Shown here in pieces: positions 35,988 through 47,500 of a stretch of 64,000 bases of DNA. The notes beneath the pieces were generated by a model. It had not been told where the DNA came from, ran no database searches, and saw only the letters and a program-made list of their open reading frames with translations. Source of the DNA: Anthopleura xanthogrammica (Eukaryota; Cnidaria; Anthozoa; Actiniaria; Actiniidae); contig OZ025206.1 in assembly GCA_964019055.1 (NCBI GenBank), positions 22,627,578 to 22,691,577 of the forward strand, given 5' to 3'. Position numbers and translations under genes: made by a program. Each line of letters opens with the position of its first letter. Within the stretch, counting starts at the first letter, position 1.

Positions 35988-36394
35988 CTTTCTTTGATTA
36001 AGTGCCCCTTGATTCCACTAAAACAGTCCAAGGAAAGTAGGAGAAATATCCACCTAAAAGAACGGAAGCCAACCTCACGAACCAAGATGGCGGAAATTTC
36101 ACTTTCCTGATACTGATGCATCTTGGGGGATTGTAGGTGTGGTGCTACTTGAATTTCGTGAGGGAGGGGAGGGTAACAACAAATAAATCGCTTCATGGTG
36201 TATTATTTTATTTCTAAGTTTCTCTGAAATCTTACATATGGAAACCCTAGATTTATAACTTTATAGAATACATATTTCGAAACAACAAGCTTAATACTGC
36301 TATATCCTAAGTTTTTCAGTTTGAATATATTTTTAAGAATTTTCTCATTTATAAATTATTAGACCTGATCCTAAGTAGCTAGTTTCATTGTTAT
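35988..36394. other. Short spacer between ARP3 and the upstream same-strand gene
   Basis: Carries the ARP3 5'UTR/promoter and the 3'UTR of the unrecognised gene. TTTATT at 36207-36212 (AATAAA in the genes' sense) is a fitting poly(A) signal for the latter, which leaves only about 220 bp to the ARP3 ATG. No TATA-like motif stands out. Confidence 0.55.
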
Positions 36395-37651
36395 TCAGTT
36401 TTCTAACGAAGCAGCTTCCTTTCTTGTTATTTTAACTACTGGCTCCATGTAGATAATGGAAGCATTTTCAGACTTATTTTCAGATAAATCTTCCATGCTC
36501 TCAACACTTTTTACAGCATTTACAATTTCTTCTGGCTGTGCCTCCTGCTGTGATTGCTCAACTTGTTTCTTTTCTTCATCTATTATTTGATTGGAATCAT
36601 TATTTTCATTTCCATTACTTTCAGACAAATTCTGTTTTTCATCTTGCATCTCTTCAGAGAGTTCAACAGCCTTCTCAATAACTACATATTCGGATTCAGT
36701 AAGTTTTTTGTCTAAATCATTTGGAGCTTCACTTGGTTCAGATTCAAGGTCTTCCTTTGGTCTATCACCCGAGGCATCCATTTTTTTGGCATACGAAGTA
36801 GGTCTAGAATTAGGAGGAGGTGAGGGAGAGCCATCCTCATTCACATCTCTGTCTGCAGTACTAGTAGATAGAGAGTTTGAAAACACACTGGAATCATTTG
36901 GATCAACATCAAATGCAAGAATATTCTTTTTTCCTTTCTTCCGTTCACTCTTCCTTTGTTTCTGTTTCTCTGCATCTTTAGAAACAACGTCTGCGGTTTT
37001 GTGATGGCTAGTAGTGGAATGTATATGTGGAATACTACTTGAGCTTCCAATTGAACAAGAGCTCTCAGTTAACGTTAGCAATTTTAATCGATTATCGAGT
37101 CTTCTGTTAGCCTTTCGAGGAATATTTGGGATAGAAGGGAGGTGAGGTTGTAGAAGGTATGTGGAGGGTTCGTTAGGAAAAGTCGTTCTCACATCGTGGA
37201 CAATCCTTGCTATTTGTTTATCATTCATTATCGGTAACATACTGTAAATTCTTTTTATTTCATCAAGCGTGAACGGTTCCATATTCGCTTCATCGTCGAC
37301 TTGAGTCTTATTTGGGAGCAACACTTTCCCTTTCAATGGCCTTAACTCCTCAAATTCTGTCCTTTGGTTGAGGCGATGTTTAGGATCCCTCCTCGTATTC
37401 AAAGGCCTTGTTGGAAAACATTTCGAACTGACCGGAGGGCCTCCAAAGTTGCGAACGAAAGGCTTTCTTCTGGGATATTGGAGCTGTTTGAGTCTCTCCA
37501 TAGCATTAACAAGGTTATGCTGCTCTCTATTGATCAATTCTTTCTGTAGTTTCCGTATTCGTAAGAAGTAATCTGTTTGTTTTTCACATCCTGTTTTTAC
37601 ATCTTGAAACCACGTCGGCCTTTGGGACCCTGCAGAGTCACCACCAGACAT
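36395..37651 (-). CDS. Unrecognised 418-residue protein, single exon
   Basis: One uninterrupted reading frame from ATG (37651) to stop (36395). I do not recognise the family. The N-terminal half (about 1-190) looks folded and basic: a helical segment (YFLRIRKLQKELINREQHNL) is followed by RRKPFVRNFGGPPVSSKC and a conserved-looking stretch with FTLDEIKRIYSMLPIMNDKQ near residue 130. The rest is low complexity: a Ser/His patch, a Lys/Arg run (KQRKSERKKGKKN), then a strongly acidic Glu/Asp/Asn-rich tail with possible coiled-coil character. There is no signal peptide or membrane segment. It is intronless while its neighbours are intron-rich, so an old retrocopy or an ancestrally single-exon gene are both possible. 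It lies head to head with CFAP65 about 0.9 kb away, so a shared promoter and a ciliary role are conceivable but unproven. Confidence 0.75.
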   Translation of the reverse strand: MSGGDSAGSQRPTWFQDVKTGCEKQTDYFLRIRKLQKELINREQHNLVNAMERLKQLQYPRRKPFVRNFGGPPVSSKCFPTRPLNTRRDPKHRLNQRTEFEELRPLKGKVLLPNKTQVDDEANMEPFTLDEIKRIYSMLPIMNDKQIARIVHDVRTTFPNEPSTYLLQPHLPSIPNIPRKANRRLDNRLKLLTLTESSCSIGSSSSIPHIHSTTSHHKTADVVSKDAEKQKQRKSERKKGKKNILAFDVDPNDSSVFSNSLSTSTADRDVNEDGSPSPPPNSRPTSYAKKMDASGDRPKEDLESEPSEAPNDLDKKLTESEYVVIEKAVELSEEMQDEKQNLSESNGNENNDSNQIIDEEKKQVEQSQQEAQPEEIVNAVKSVESMEDLSENKSENASIIYMEPVVKITRKEAASLEN

Positions 37652-38527
37652 TCTTGACTCGACTCACTACAGTTTGAGCTTTTTAACGAAATTCAACTCT
37701 CAAGCATCTTCTTTACGGTCTAGTGTTTTTCTTTTGCAGTTAAAGAGATGAGGATCGCTGTTTTTTATCTTTAAAACGGTCTCACAAGTCGATTGTACAC
37801 AAAGTAAAATGGCCTCTTGAGTACTCCGTAAAGTCATAATCATTGTCATGGAAACAAGGCATAGGTAACCCAGATCAGACACTAAAAACAAGTCGACCTT
37901 CTCAAAGCCCTCTCCCCGAAAAATACAAGATATAGATATTTTCGAATTTTTAGAATGGAGAATTTTTCCTTATTAATCAAGGAAACAGAAAGGACAAAAA
38001 AAAAAATTAAATGAAGTTTTTAGGCAAAAGAAAAAATAAATAATCGTGAGGTGAATCGCGGATGGATAAAAGGGCATTTGATCTTATTGTGGGGTTCCTG
38101 TGTTTTATTCCATATTTGGTCTTTGTATCCAAGGTGACGTCTGACAACAATATTGAAGATGGCTGCCATCTTGAGATACTTTTAGCCTGGAGAGGACGAA
38201 CAAAAACTGCAAATTATGAGCCTTTAACTGGGAAAAGACAAGAAAATAATACATTCTATAAAGAGAAAAATGGTAAAAGAAACTCACAGACAAAATTAGT
38301 TTAAGGTAACTACTATTTTTTGTGTTTTCATCAACTACTGAATATAGACTTCAAGCATGCATCTTGTAGCTTATTTTGATTCTGTGCGATATTTTTCTCA
38401 GCACATAAAAAGTAAATATCTTATGTGCCATATGAGACCAATAAATTACGGAAATAGATGTATTTTTCTCTTGTTGAATGCACTTTCTATTTTAAGTTTC
38501 AGTAAGTTTGATTCAACCTCATACAAC
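37652..38527. promoter_or_regulatory. Presumed bidirectional promoter region between the unrecognised gene and CFAP65
   Basis: Two divergent coding starts lie 877 bp apart with no other gene between. A splice acceptor-like site (tttaagtttcag near 38503) suggests a non-coding first exon of CFAP65 within this stretch. The frame opening at 38062 has no similarity or splice support. No motif was identified by eye with confidence. Confidence 0.45.
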
Positions 38528-41500
38528 ATGACAGACGTAATGATGTCCCAAGGAAAGGGATTCTATCTTTCCAAGAAACTTGGCATTGAAGTGAATGATA
38601 GTGTGACTTGGCAAGGATGGGAGCCAGGTGGTGAATATACCAAGCATATCACTCTCAAAAATGTACAGATCAAAACACAGAAACTCAAATACAGGTAAAA
38701 ATTGTACACATACATATAGTAAATGTGTTGTGTTTGCATATGGCTCTGAAAAACTTGTGCTTATCATTATTGTCTGTGAATAGTATTCTGTAATTGTGTC
38801 ACAGTAGACAACAAATATGATGAACGTATATATATGTTGGTCAAGGAAGGCAGGAGATGCCCCTGATTAAAAGTGTTTTCACTAATGCAAGCAGAAGTAC
38901 AGGGATCAAAGTTTTCCCTTTCCTTGTTATTGGTGTACTTGTATTTCTGCTTATGCCAAGTGAGAAGGTTTAATGCTTTTTCCTACTTTCTAGGGGTCCA
39001 TCTACGAGATTTTTTACCACTCTGTATCCAAAACCCATTGTTCTAAGTTCTGGGACAAGTTTTAATCTCCCAGTGACCTTCAGACCACTCGAAAAGGTAT
39101 GTCAAGCTTCACTAACAGCATTCTACCTTTATTGCCAGATTTATCCTTGTTTAATGATCATTCTTTTTTTCTAAACAATAGGACCAATACGAAGACCAAA
39201 TTGAATTTGAAACTAATGTAAGTTTTGAGACAAAGTTCAGCTTAATAATTATGAACAAAAAAAATGAAAGTTCTAACCATTTTTTCTTTTATAGAATGGG
39301 ATATTTTCCATACCCATGAAAGCAGTTCTTCCTAAACCTGATGTCAGTATTCCAGAATCATTGAATTTTGGCATGTGTGCTGTTAAGGACAACCTTGAGG
39401 TCACCTTTGATGTGAAAAATACAAGGTAAGATGAGCAAAAGTAGTGTTAGCATTAGCAACAGAGATTCAACTTTAGTATGAGTACCATGATTATCAGTAA
39501 CAAAAGCTGTGAACAGGAGCAGCAATGTTACGTTCTATATAATATGGGTGATATATGTTCAATGCAAGGCCACATGTACTGTAAAGACTTGCATTGAATA
39601 ATATTACATAAATATTTTGCTCTCTGCTAATTAATTTTTTTTCCTTCCTCTGCAAAAATAGAAGTATCACAGCACAACACGTAAAGGTTAATGACCACAT
39701 TTGATGTATTCGCATTTTTCTGTGTACAGGCTTTTTGGTGCCAAAGGAGCTTTTATATGTCTTATTTGTCAAATATTTGTCAGAATCAGCCATCTTTGCA
39801 TCGAAAAGCCAGTGCATGGAAGTAACAGTATGAATAAATTAAATGTGGTCACCTTTGCACGCTGCACTGTAAAGTACCAGTTACATGTACATAAATTGAG
39901 ATTCTAAAGGTGGATAACACTCAAATTTCAGTGAACTGATGACCTCTTTCCGCTGGGAATTATCTGAGCCGTTTACTCTGGTACCATCAAGTGGTACCCT
40001 TGCTCCTAAAACTGCTTGTTCTATCAAGGCTACATTTACACCAAAGGTAAGTTGTAAATTCTGATTTGTATGATAAGCATTGTTTGGGTGAATAGTTGAC
40101 TTAGCCTTCTTGCAGGTCCCTTCCCCTAATCCATGCAGTGGTAGAAGTCCATATGGATTGCATGCAGTAGCAATGGCAATGCACTTGACTGTAATAATTA
40201 TTGTTCATCACTGCAATCTTGAACCAATGTTATAGCACGACACGCAAAAGTATGACCACTTTTAATATATTCACATGCACACAGGCTTTTTGCTGCAAAA
40301 CGAGTTTTCACACACCTTATTTGGTTAAACCATCAAATGTGTTGGTTTAACATACAAAAGCCAGTGCGTATGTGAACATATTAAAGTGGTGACGTCATAC
40401 TTTTGCGCGTCACATTATTTTGTCAAGAGAGCCTCCTACTTTAAGAATTACTGAAACCTCTGCTTACTACTGTACATGTAATTAATATAATAATATTGAC
40501 TTTATACACAATGTTTATAATTTATTCTTAAAGTTTTACTCTTGCTTTTCTTTGCAGGCTGCATTAGTTTATGAAGCTGTAGCTATTTGCAAATATTCAC
40601 ATGAGCCTGAAAACACAGAATTAAAGTCCATGAAAATTGAAGGCATTGGTGAGTACCTGCAAATAAACAATTCTTCTCATAACCACCATATGATTTCAAA
40701 AATTTGCTTAAGAAAATGAATATCATTAGATCAGTGAAGCTCAACGATAGGCTTCAAGATGTTTCTCATTTTGGACCATGCATCCAGGGGACATAGGGGG
40801 GTATCGATCACGAATCACAGACGCATACAGTAACCCCTGTGGCACCCTGTGCATCATTTCCTTGAGTATTACATTTTTTTTTAACAGACAATCGACACTG
40901 GAGAAGATATATAATAATTATTATTGTTAAGTGACATACAATTTGACCGGAGTCAAAGTCCAACTCATTGTCATTTTGAAGGGAATTACACGTTAAAGAT
41001 TCATGGTGATGATGATCGTAATAACTGTCATTATATTTTAGGTAAATTCCCACACCTTGTTGCCAGTGCAATGGGAAGAAAGAGATCGACAGTTAGCATG
41101 AATGGCCATGAGGTGCTAGTAGACTTTGGAGAGGTTCCTGTTCAGACAACTGCTGAAAAATGGATTGAGCTTCACAACTTTTCTCCTGTAAGAAAACATC
41201 AACCCTAATAATTTGTTATTCTAGTTATTACCCTAATAAATTTTGATCCAACTGACTGACTGATGGATCAGGAGGGAGTCGAGCAGATGGATGGACAAAA
41301 AGACAGACAGATGGACTGATTGTCTGATTGACTTTAAATGCATGTCAAAATATTGGACCTTGCCAAAGTTATAATAATTATACAATTTTAATTTATTGAT
41401 GTATCTCCAATTTTTCCAACAGGTCAATGCACCTTTCCAAATCCTTCAGCCATCTTCATCATCCAACATAAATACAGTATTCTCTTGCTCCCAATATCAT

Positions 41501-44500
41501 GGCATTGTGGCTCCTTACAGCACTGCTAGGATTAAGGTACAGATTATTAGGCAGTCCTATTCAATGAATATGTTAGCTTGCTGAGCTCTTACTTTTCCCA
41601 TTTCAGACTAACTTTCAATATCCTTTAGCTTGTCACTATTGCATTAAAACAACATTCTACAGTAGTATTGGAAGAATCAAAGAATTTCTTATTGATTTTT
41701 TCTAGGTTACTTTTAATCCCAATATTCCCAGTCTCCAATCTACTGATACCTTTGAAGTGGTAGCGCTAGGAGCAACCAATTGTTCTGTCATCAAATGCGT
41801 GGGTGGTGGAAAAGGTAAAATATGATGGCTTTGATCAGTTAAAGGTTTCCTTCTGCAGATCAAGAGCCAATTTATGGAAGCAATTAGCTTTTATGGCTAA
41901 TTTATGGCTCAAGCAATTAGTCCATCCATCTCATCTCATCTCAACTCATTCCATTCATTTATTCATTAATTAATTTCATCCATTCATTCATTCATTTGTT
42001 TCATTCATTTGTTTTTATTAATGATTAATAGAAATAGTGAAGATAGTTATATATTTTTGATCAATCTATCTATTGTCTCATTCCATTTCATTCCATTCAT
42101 TTATTATTTCTTTCATTTTCTCATTCATTCCAGGACCATCTGTCTCACTTGATAGTCAACACCTTGATTTCACTGTAGTAGAGTCTGGAAAGCAGATTAC
42201 AAGAACTTTTAAAATTGCTAACTCTTCATCTGTCCCTGCTGCCTTTCAGGTAAAAATACTCATATTTATTGTTCTGCCCTTGTCAGTGAAAATATAAATA
42301 TTACACTATATTTGACCAAACACGGATCATGTCACTATCCACTGGAAGTGCTGCAGCTTCATTGTTGAAACAATTTCACAGTCATATAAAGTCTTATTTT
42401 TTTCATCTGCAGATACTTAATTCACCCTTCATCGATAAAAGCAAAACATTTTGTTACCATCATTAATTTTCAATTGTTTTTTTTTTCCTCCAGTTTCTGA
42501 TTGATTGTAATCAGAGTGTCTACAACCTCAACACCACTTGTGGGCTCCTACCAGGAGGAGAGTCCATCACAATTATTGTGCATTTTAATCCCACCCATCC
42601 TATTAATTATTACAGACGACTGGCATGCCTTGTACAAAATCAGGTTAGTTTAAATATTAAATAAACTTATAGGGCTGTCAATTAAGTGTGACATCAATCG
42701 AATGAAAAAACAACTTCTGGGTCCAAAACAAAAAGCATTTTTCTTATTTTTCCTTCATGACAGGATTTGTTGTCCAAAATCCTAATTATTTCAGATGGAG
42801 GTTAAATCATTGAGAATATTTGTCACTTCATTTTAGCATTTTTATGATAAGGAAATTATTTATTAAGAGTTCTTCAGAAATTAAGTTTTTTTTTTCAAAT
42901 GTTTCAGTATTTCTTGCACATTATCTTTCCTTCCCATTCAGTTTACATTTAGTAATCATAATTTTATAGCAGTGTATTGTAATGTATTCCATAGGATCCA
43001 CTCTTCATTGACTTGTTTGGAACCTGTCAAACAGAGCAAATAAAACCAGGTAAAAATAATGATGATGGATATTTGGAAAAAAAATTATAATCTTGCTAGT
43101 ATTTTAATTATGCAATATTTTGGGGGCTGTGTACATCTTATTTACATGTTATTAATATACACGTACATGTAAGGTAATTTACAAAAACAAAACGCTTAAA
43201 CCATTTGCTTAATTTGTACAGCTCCACTGCAGCACCAGCACCTATTAAGATATCATACCTATGTGAGAAGAGGACTGTCTAAGATGCCGCCAGAGGTAAA
43301 TAGAATTATGTTGTGTATGACAGTGTTGGTGATGATAATGATGATGGTTCCAAGATCATGATCATGATGATAGTGACGCTCAATGATAATGAGTGATATA
43401 ATTATTGATAAATGATATAAACTGCCATAATAGGGCAAAGACTAATAAATTATGTGTTTAAATTATTTCTGTTTCCTCTCTAAAGCAACTGAATGTTATG
43501 CTACAAGATGGCAAGCTCCAGTTGGATGAAGATGGGGCATTAATGCCAGCAGAGGTATATTTCTTAAATATCTTGAAATTATAATAGTCATCCATGATCG
43601 GTATTGCCTGTGATGGACTACCATTCCATCCATCCAGGAGCGATTCCCCTAGTTCACTAATTCATGTTACAGAAGTGAGAGAATAAGACAAAATTAAATT
43701 TTGCTGATATTGATTAGACATGGGAAGCACAGGTGGTGTATTTGGGAGAGCACTTGCCTCTCACCAATGCGACCCAGGTTCGAGTCCCGCTAAGCTCAGT
43801 GTCATATGCGAGTAGATGATTTGCTTGTTGGTTCTCTCCTGTAGTTTGAGAAGTTTTCTATGGGTTCTCCAGTTTTCCTCCCTCTTGAAAAATCAACTTC
43901 TAAAAGGCAATTAGATTTTCACTGGATGAGTAGCTGCTCTGTGGAAGTGCCACTGCTAAATCCCATATATTTTATTTATTATTTATTTCTATTTTACATG
44001 CATGCTGTTACTCTTTTACTTTGTTAGTTTATATAATTATCTTGTTTAATATGTCTTGTTGTTATGTTTCAAGGGGACAAAGTTAGGAGATAATGAAAAT
44101 GAAAATGTTTCCATCACCCAACTAACAGCTGTAGAGGAGCTGTTTAATGATGGCAGTTTTGGAGAAACTGTAAGTACTCTTAGTAGAAGAACAAAGAAAA
44201 TTGATCTTCATGTATAGATATGCTGTTAACATGCACATGCTTTTAAAAAACCCACTTCCAAACATTTTATCCAAAAACTGTGAATTTTGTACCCTGGCAA
44301 ACCTGGAACCTTGCAGATTTTTGACCTGAAACCTCATGCTTGCAAATTGCTAACTAATATTTCAGTTATTCTATGTTGTTCATTTGTTTGTTTGTTTGTT
44401 TGTTGTTTTTTTTGTTTCTTTTTTTTTTTTTCATTCATTCAATTCATTGGATTTTTTCCCCACATATTTCATAATACAGGCTATGGTAGTACCTCATGTC

Positions 44501-47500
44501 AGCTTGGATATCCAGCACCTGTCTTTTGGTAAAGTACTAGAAGCAGGAACTGTAGAACAAAAGGTAACTAAGAGATCAAATAGTTTGATTAAACAAAATG
44601 GTAAACTCTCATGCATGAATCCTAAATAACTTGACTGGTATAAGATAAATTTGGAACAATTGGCCAAATGGGACAGGGCGTCCAACCAAACCATACATAA
44701 ATCTCTGTAAATATTTGATGATTTTGAAGCCTTGTAACTCTGTTTCTTTTGAACGAAACACGTTCAAATTTACCAGACTTAATATTGATGTTCTTTCTCA
44801 GATGACAAAACTTTTTTGCTAATTAGATTAAAATTCAAAACTCACCCCAGTCCCTTGCTCATTGTCATTTGGCCAATATTTGAGAACTTTCTCCAAATAG
44901 TATAAATCATTTCTTCCTTATCTTTATAGACTGTAAATATAACCAACCATACTAAAGGAAAGATCACCTGTCAGTGGATTAGAGGTAAGTTCCCATTTTT
45001 TTATGAAACTTTGATTCAATTAATTTTGTACATGAAATTTCTACAATTATTATAATTTTTGTTTGAATCTTTTAGATAAAAAAGGCATTTTCTCGGTATC
45101 TCCTGATAACTGTGATATATTACCTTTGCGGACAGCCTCATTCAGAGTCACTTTCAGACCTGTAAGTACTGATAGAATTCAATAATTCGTTCGTTCGTTC
45201 GTTTGTTCGTTTGTTCGTTTGTTCGTTCGTTCGTTCGTTCTTTCATTCATTCATTCATTCATTCATTCATTCATTCACTTGATATTAATCTTTGTTTTCA
45301 AATCATACAGAATGCTTCAAACCAGTTCTTCAGTGCAGAACTTGAATGTTATTGCTTTTATAAGGTAAGAATTTTTGGTCATAATCATATCGTAGCACAG
45401 AAAATATCTATCCTAAATAAAGTATATATATATATAAGTGTAAACCAAGTGTATACATATACATATTATATATATTGATTTTTTTTTAGAGCTTGAGAGA
45501 CTACAGGCTTGTTGAGGATAACTCTTTCTGTCCACCTTGGTGCTTGACTCTTGACACATCAGGTAATATTCAATAGCCAGCCACTAAAGTAAATACATCA
45601 CGACATATATTACAGTCTATTACAGGTGTCCGGTGCACCCATGTATTGACCAATCACAGTGCGTTTCAATGCTAAGCCAAGCAGCCCTAGCTCGAAGTCT
45701 CTTTCCAATTAAAAAATATGCATTTTCGATAATTTAGATAAAAAAGTTGAAGTTTATGTGTGGTATGAAAAAGTAAAGGAAGTCTTTGCCATTGATCTCC
45801 TTGAATTCTGTGAGATATATGACTCTTAAGACTTGGGCAAGGGCTGCGCACATGACAACAACAATCCTTTTTGCACTTAGTCTTTTGTACAGCTGGTTAT
45901 GACATTGTAAACTATTATTTATATGCTCATAATAATTTTTTTCATAGGGCAAACATTTTCCATTGGAGCAGAGACCTTTATTCCAAGATTCAATTTAGAT
46001 GTTAGAAATATGGTGAGTTACATTACTAATCTTGTTATATCACAAAGGCAAAAAAAGGCAATTTATTTTTCCCAATTCTCCCAAACCAGGGGCTCATGTA
46101 TAAAATGTTTGAAGGTGTGTTCTGATCTTTACCCCCTTGGACTATCAGTGTTCCTTATTATGAGTATTTAGGGCTAAAGCTACACAGAATAAAGAAAAGT
46201 GGAAACAGACATGTGGAGATCCTGAGGATCGAACCATGTACCTATAGCTCTGAAGGGTGTGCACTAACCAACTGAGTTATGCCTGCTCCTATAAATAATG
46301 AAACAACCTTTTAATTTGCTATCATTTATTTCACAGGTGTTTCCTGCCATCACCCCAGACCAGATGTCATATCGCACCTTATTACTGACAAACACAGGAA
46401 TGAATCCTATCAACTTTGACTTTGAACAAGACCCAGACAGGTAACTAACAAAATGCAGCACCCAAGTATATATAGTGTCTGTTAATAATTGTAATATTAA
46501 CTTACTTGAAAATATCTTAATTTGCGTAGTTATATTTTCCAATTTTAAATATTAGTCTCTTTGTTCTTATTCTTTCAGGATCTTCAACTGCAGACCAAGT
46601 AGGGGTCTTCTTACTGATAAATACCAGGTATATACAGGTGTACTAATACTATAACATTATTGAGTTGCTTTGGCAGGGGTCAAATAGTACTAGATACAGG
46701 GGCAGGGGCGTAGCCAGGATTTTGCCATAGAGAGGGGGGGGGGGGGGGACAAAACCCGTATTCAGAACATGAACCTAAAAAACGGTCAACCAAAAAAAAA
46801 AAAGAGTGCCAAACTAAAAAATCGGCCAACCACACACAAAAAAAGGAGAGGAATCTCCTAAATAGTCTTTTTTTGGTTCAGTGTTTCGGAGGGGATAAAC
46901 AATATGGGGGCTTTTCGGATTTGTGCCACCCCCCTTTGGAAAATCCTACACCCCTGAGATAACTAATTTATACTACTTTCTTGTGTTATTCTAGTTGGTT
47001 GTATTTCGAATGGTTCCACCAGAAGCAAAAGTCTTCAAACACACAATGAAATGTTGCCTGAATGAGGCTGAGAAATACACTCAGGTAAAGAGCAACCCCT
47101 CTGCTTTCCCCACTACCATTAGAAGATACTACTATCTCAGTTACCTCCCATGTACTTAAACTCCACTCCCCTTACTATGATAGTACTTTGGTGTACCTGT
47201 AAACCGAATAATTTTCTTTTCTAGGAGATCAACTTGTTAGGTTCTGCAGAATCACCTCAAGTTCAACTTGGAGGAGAGGTAAGCTTCATATTCCCAACAT
47301 ATCCACTGGTGACAGTCAGAAGGTAGTATTTTGCGATTTGAAGACACAATATAACAGAATATATCTCGTGAAACAATAGGACATGTCACGTGCGCATGCG
47401 CGAGTAAATAAATAAAGTGGGGCAGGCATCAACCAATTAGAAAGCAATATTGTGGCTGTCCTTTCCAATGACACGCGCGATATCGTACATTTTGCCGTAT

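Noticed and set aside
38062..38304. 80-codon frame upstream of CFAP65
   Set aside because: No similarity, and no splice sites connecting it to the CFAP65 frame; the hydrophobic start looks like chance.
43726..43985. tRNA genes at the SINE heads
   Set aside because: B-boxes are present, but cloverleaf pairing is not convincing and the same heads recur with fixed non-tRNA bodies, so these are SINEs.
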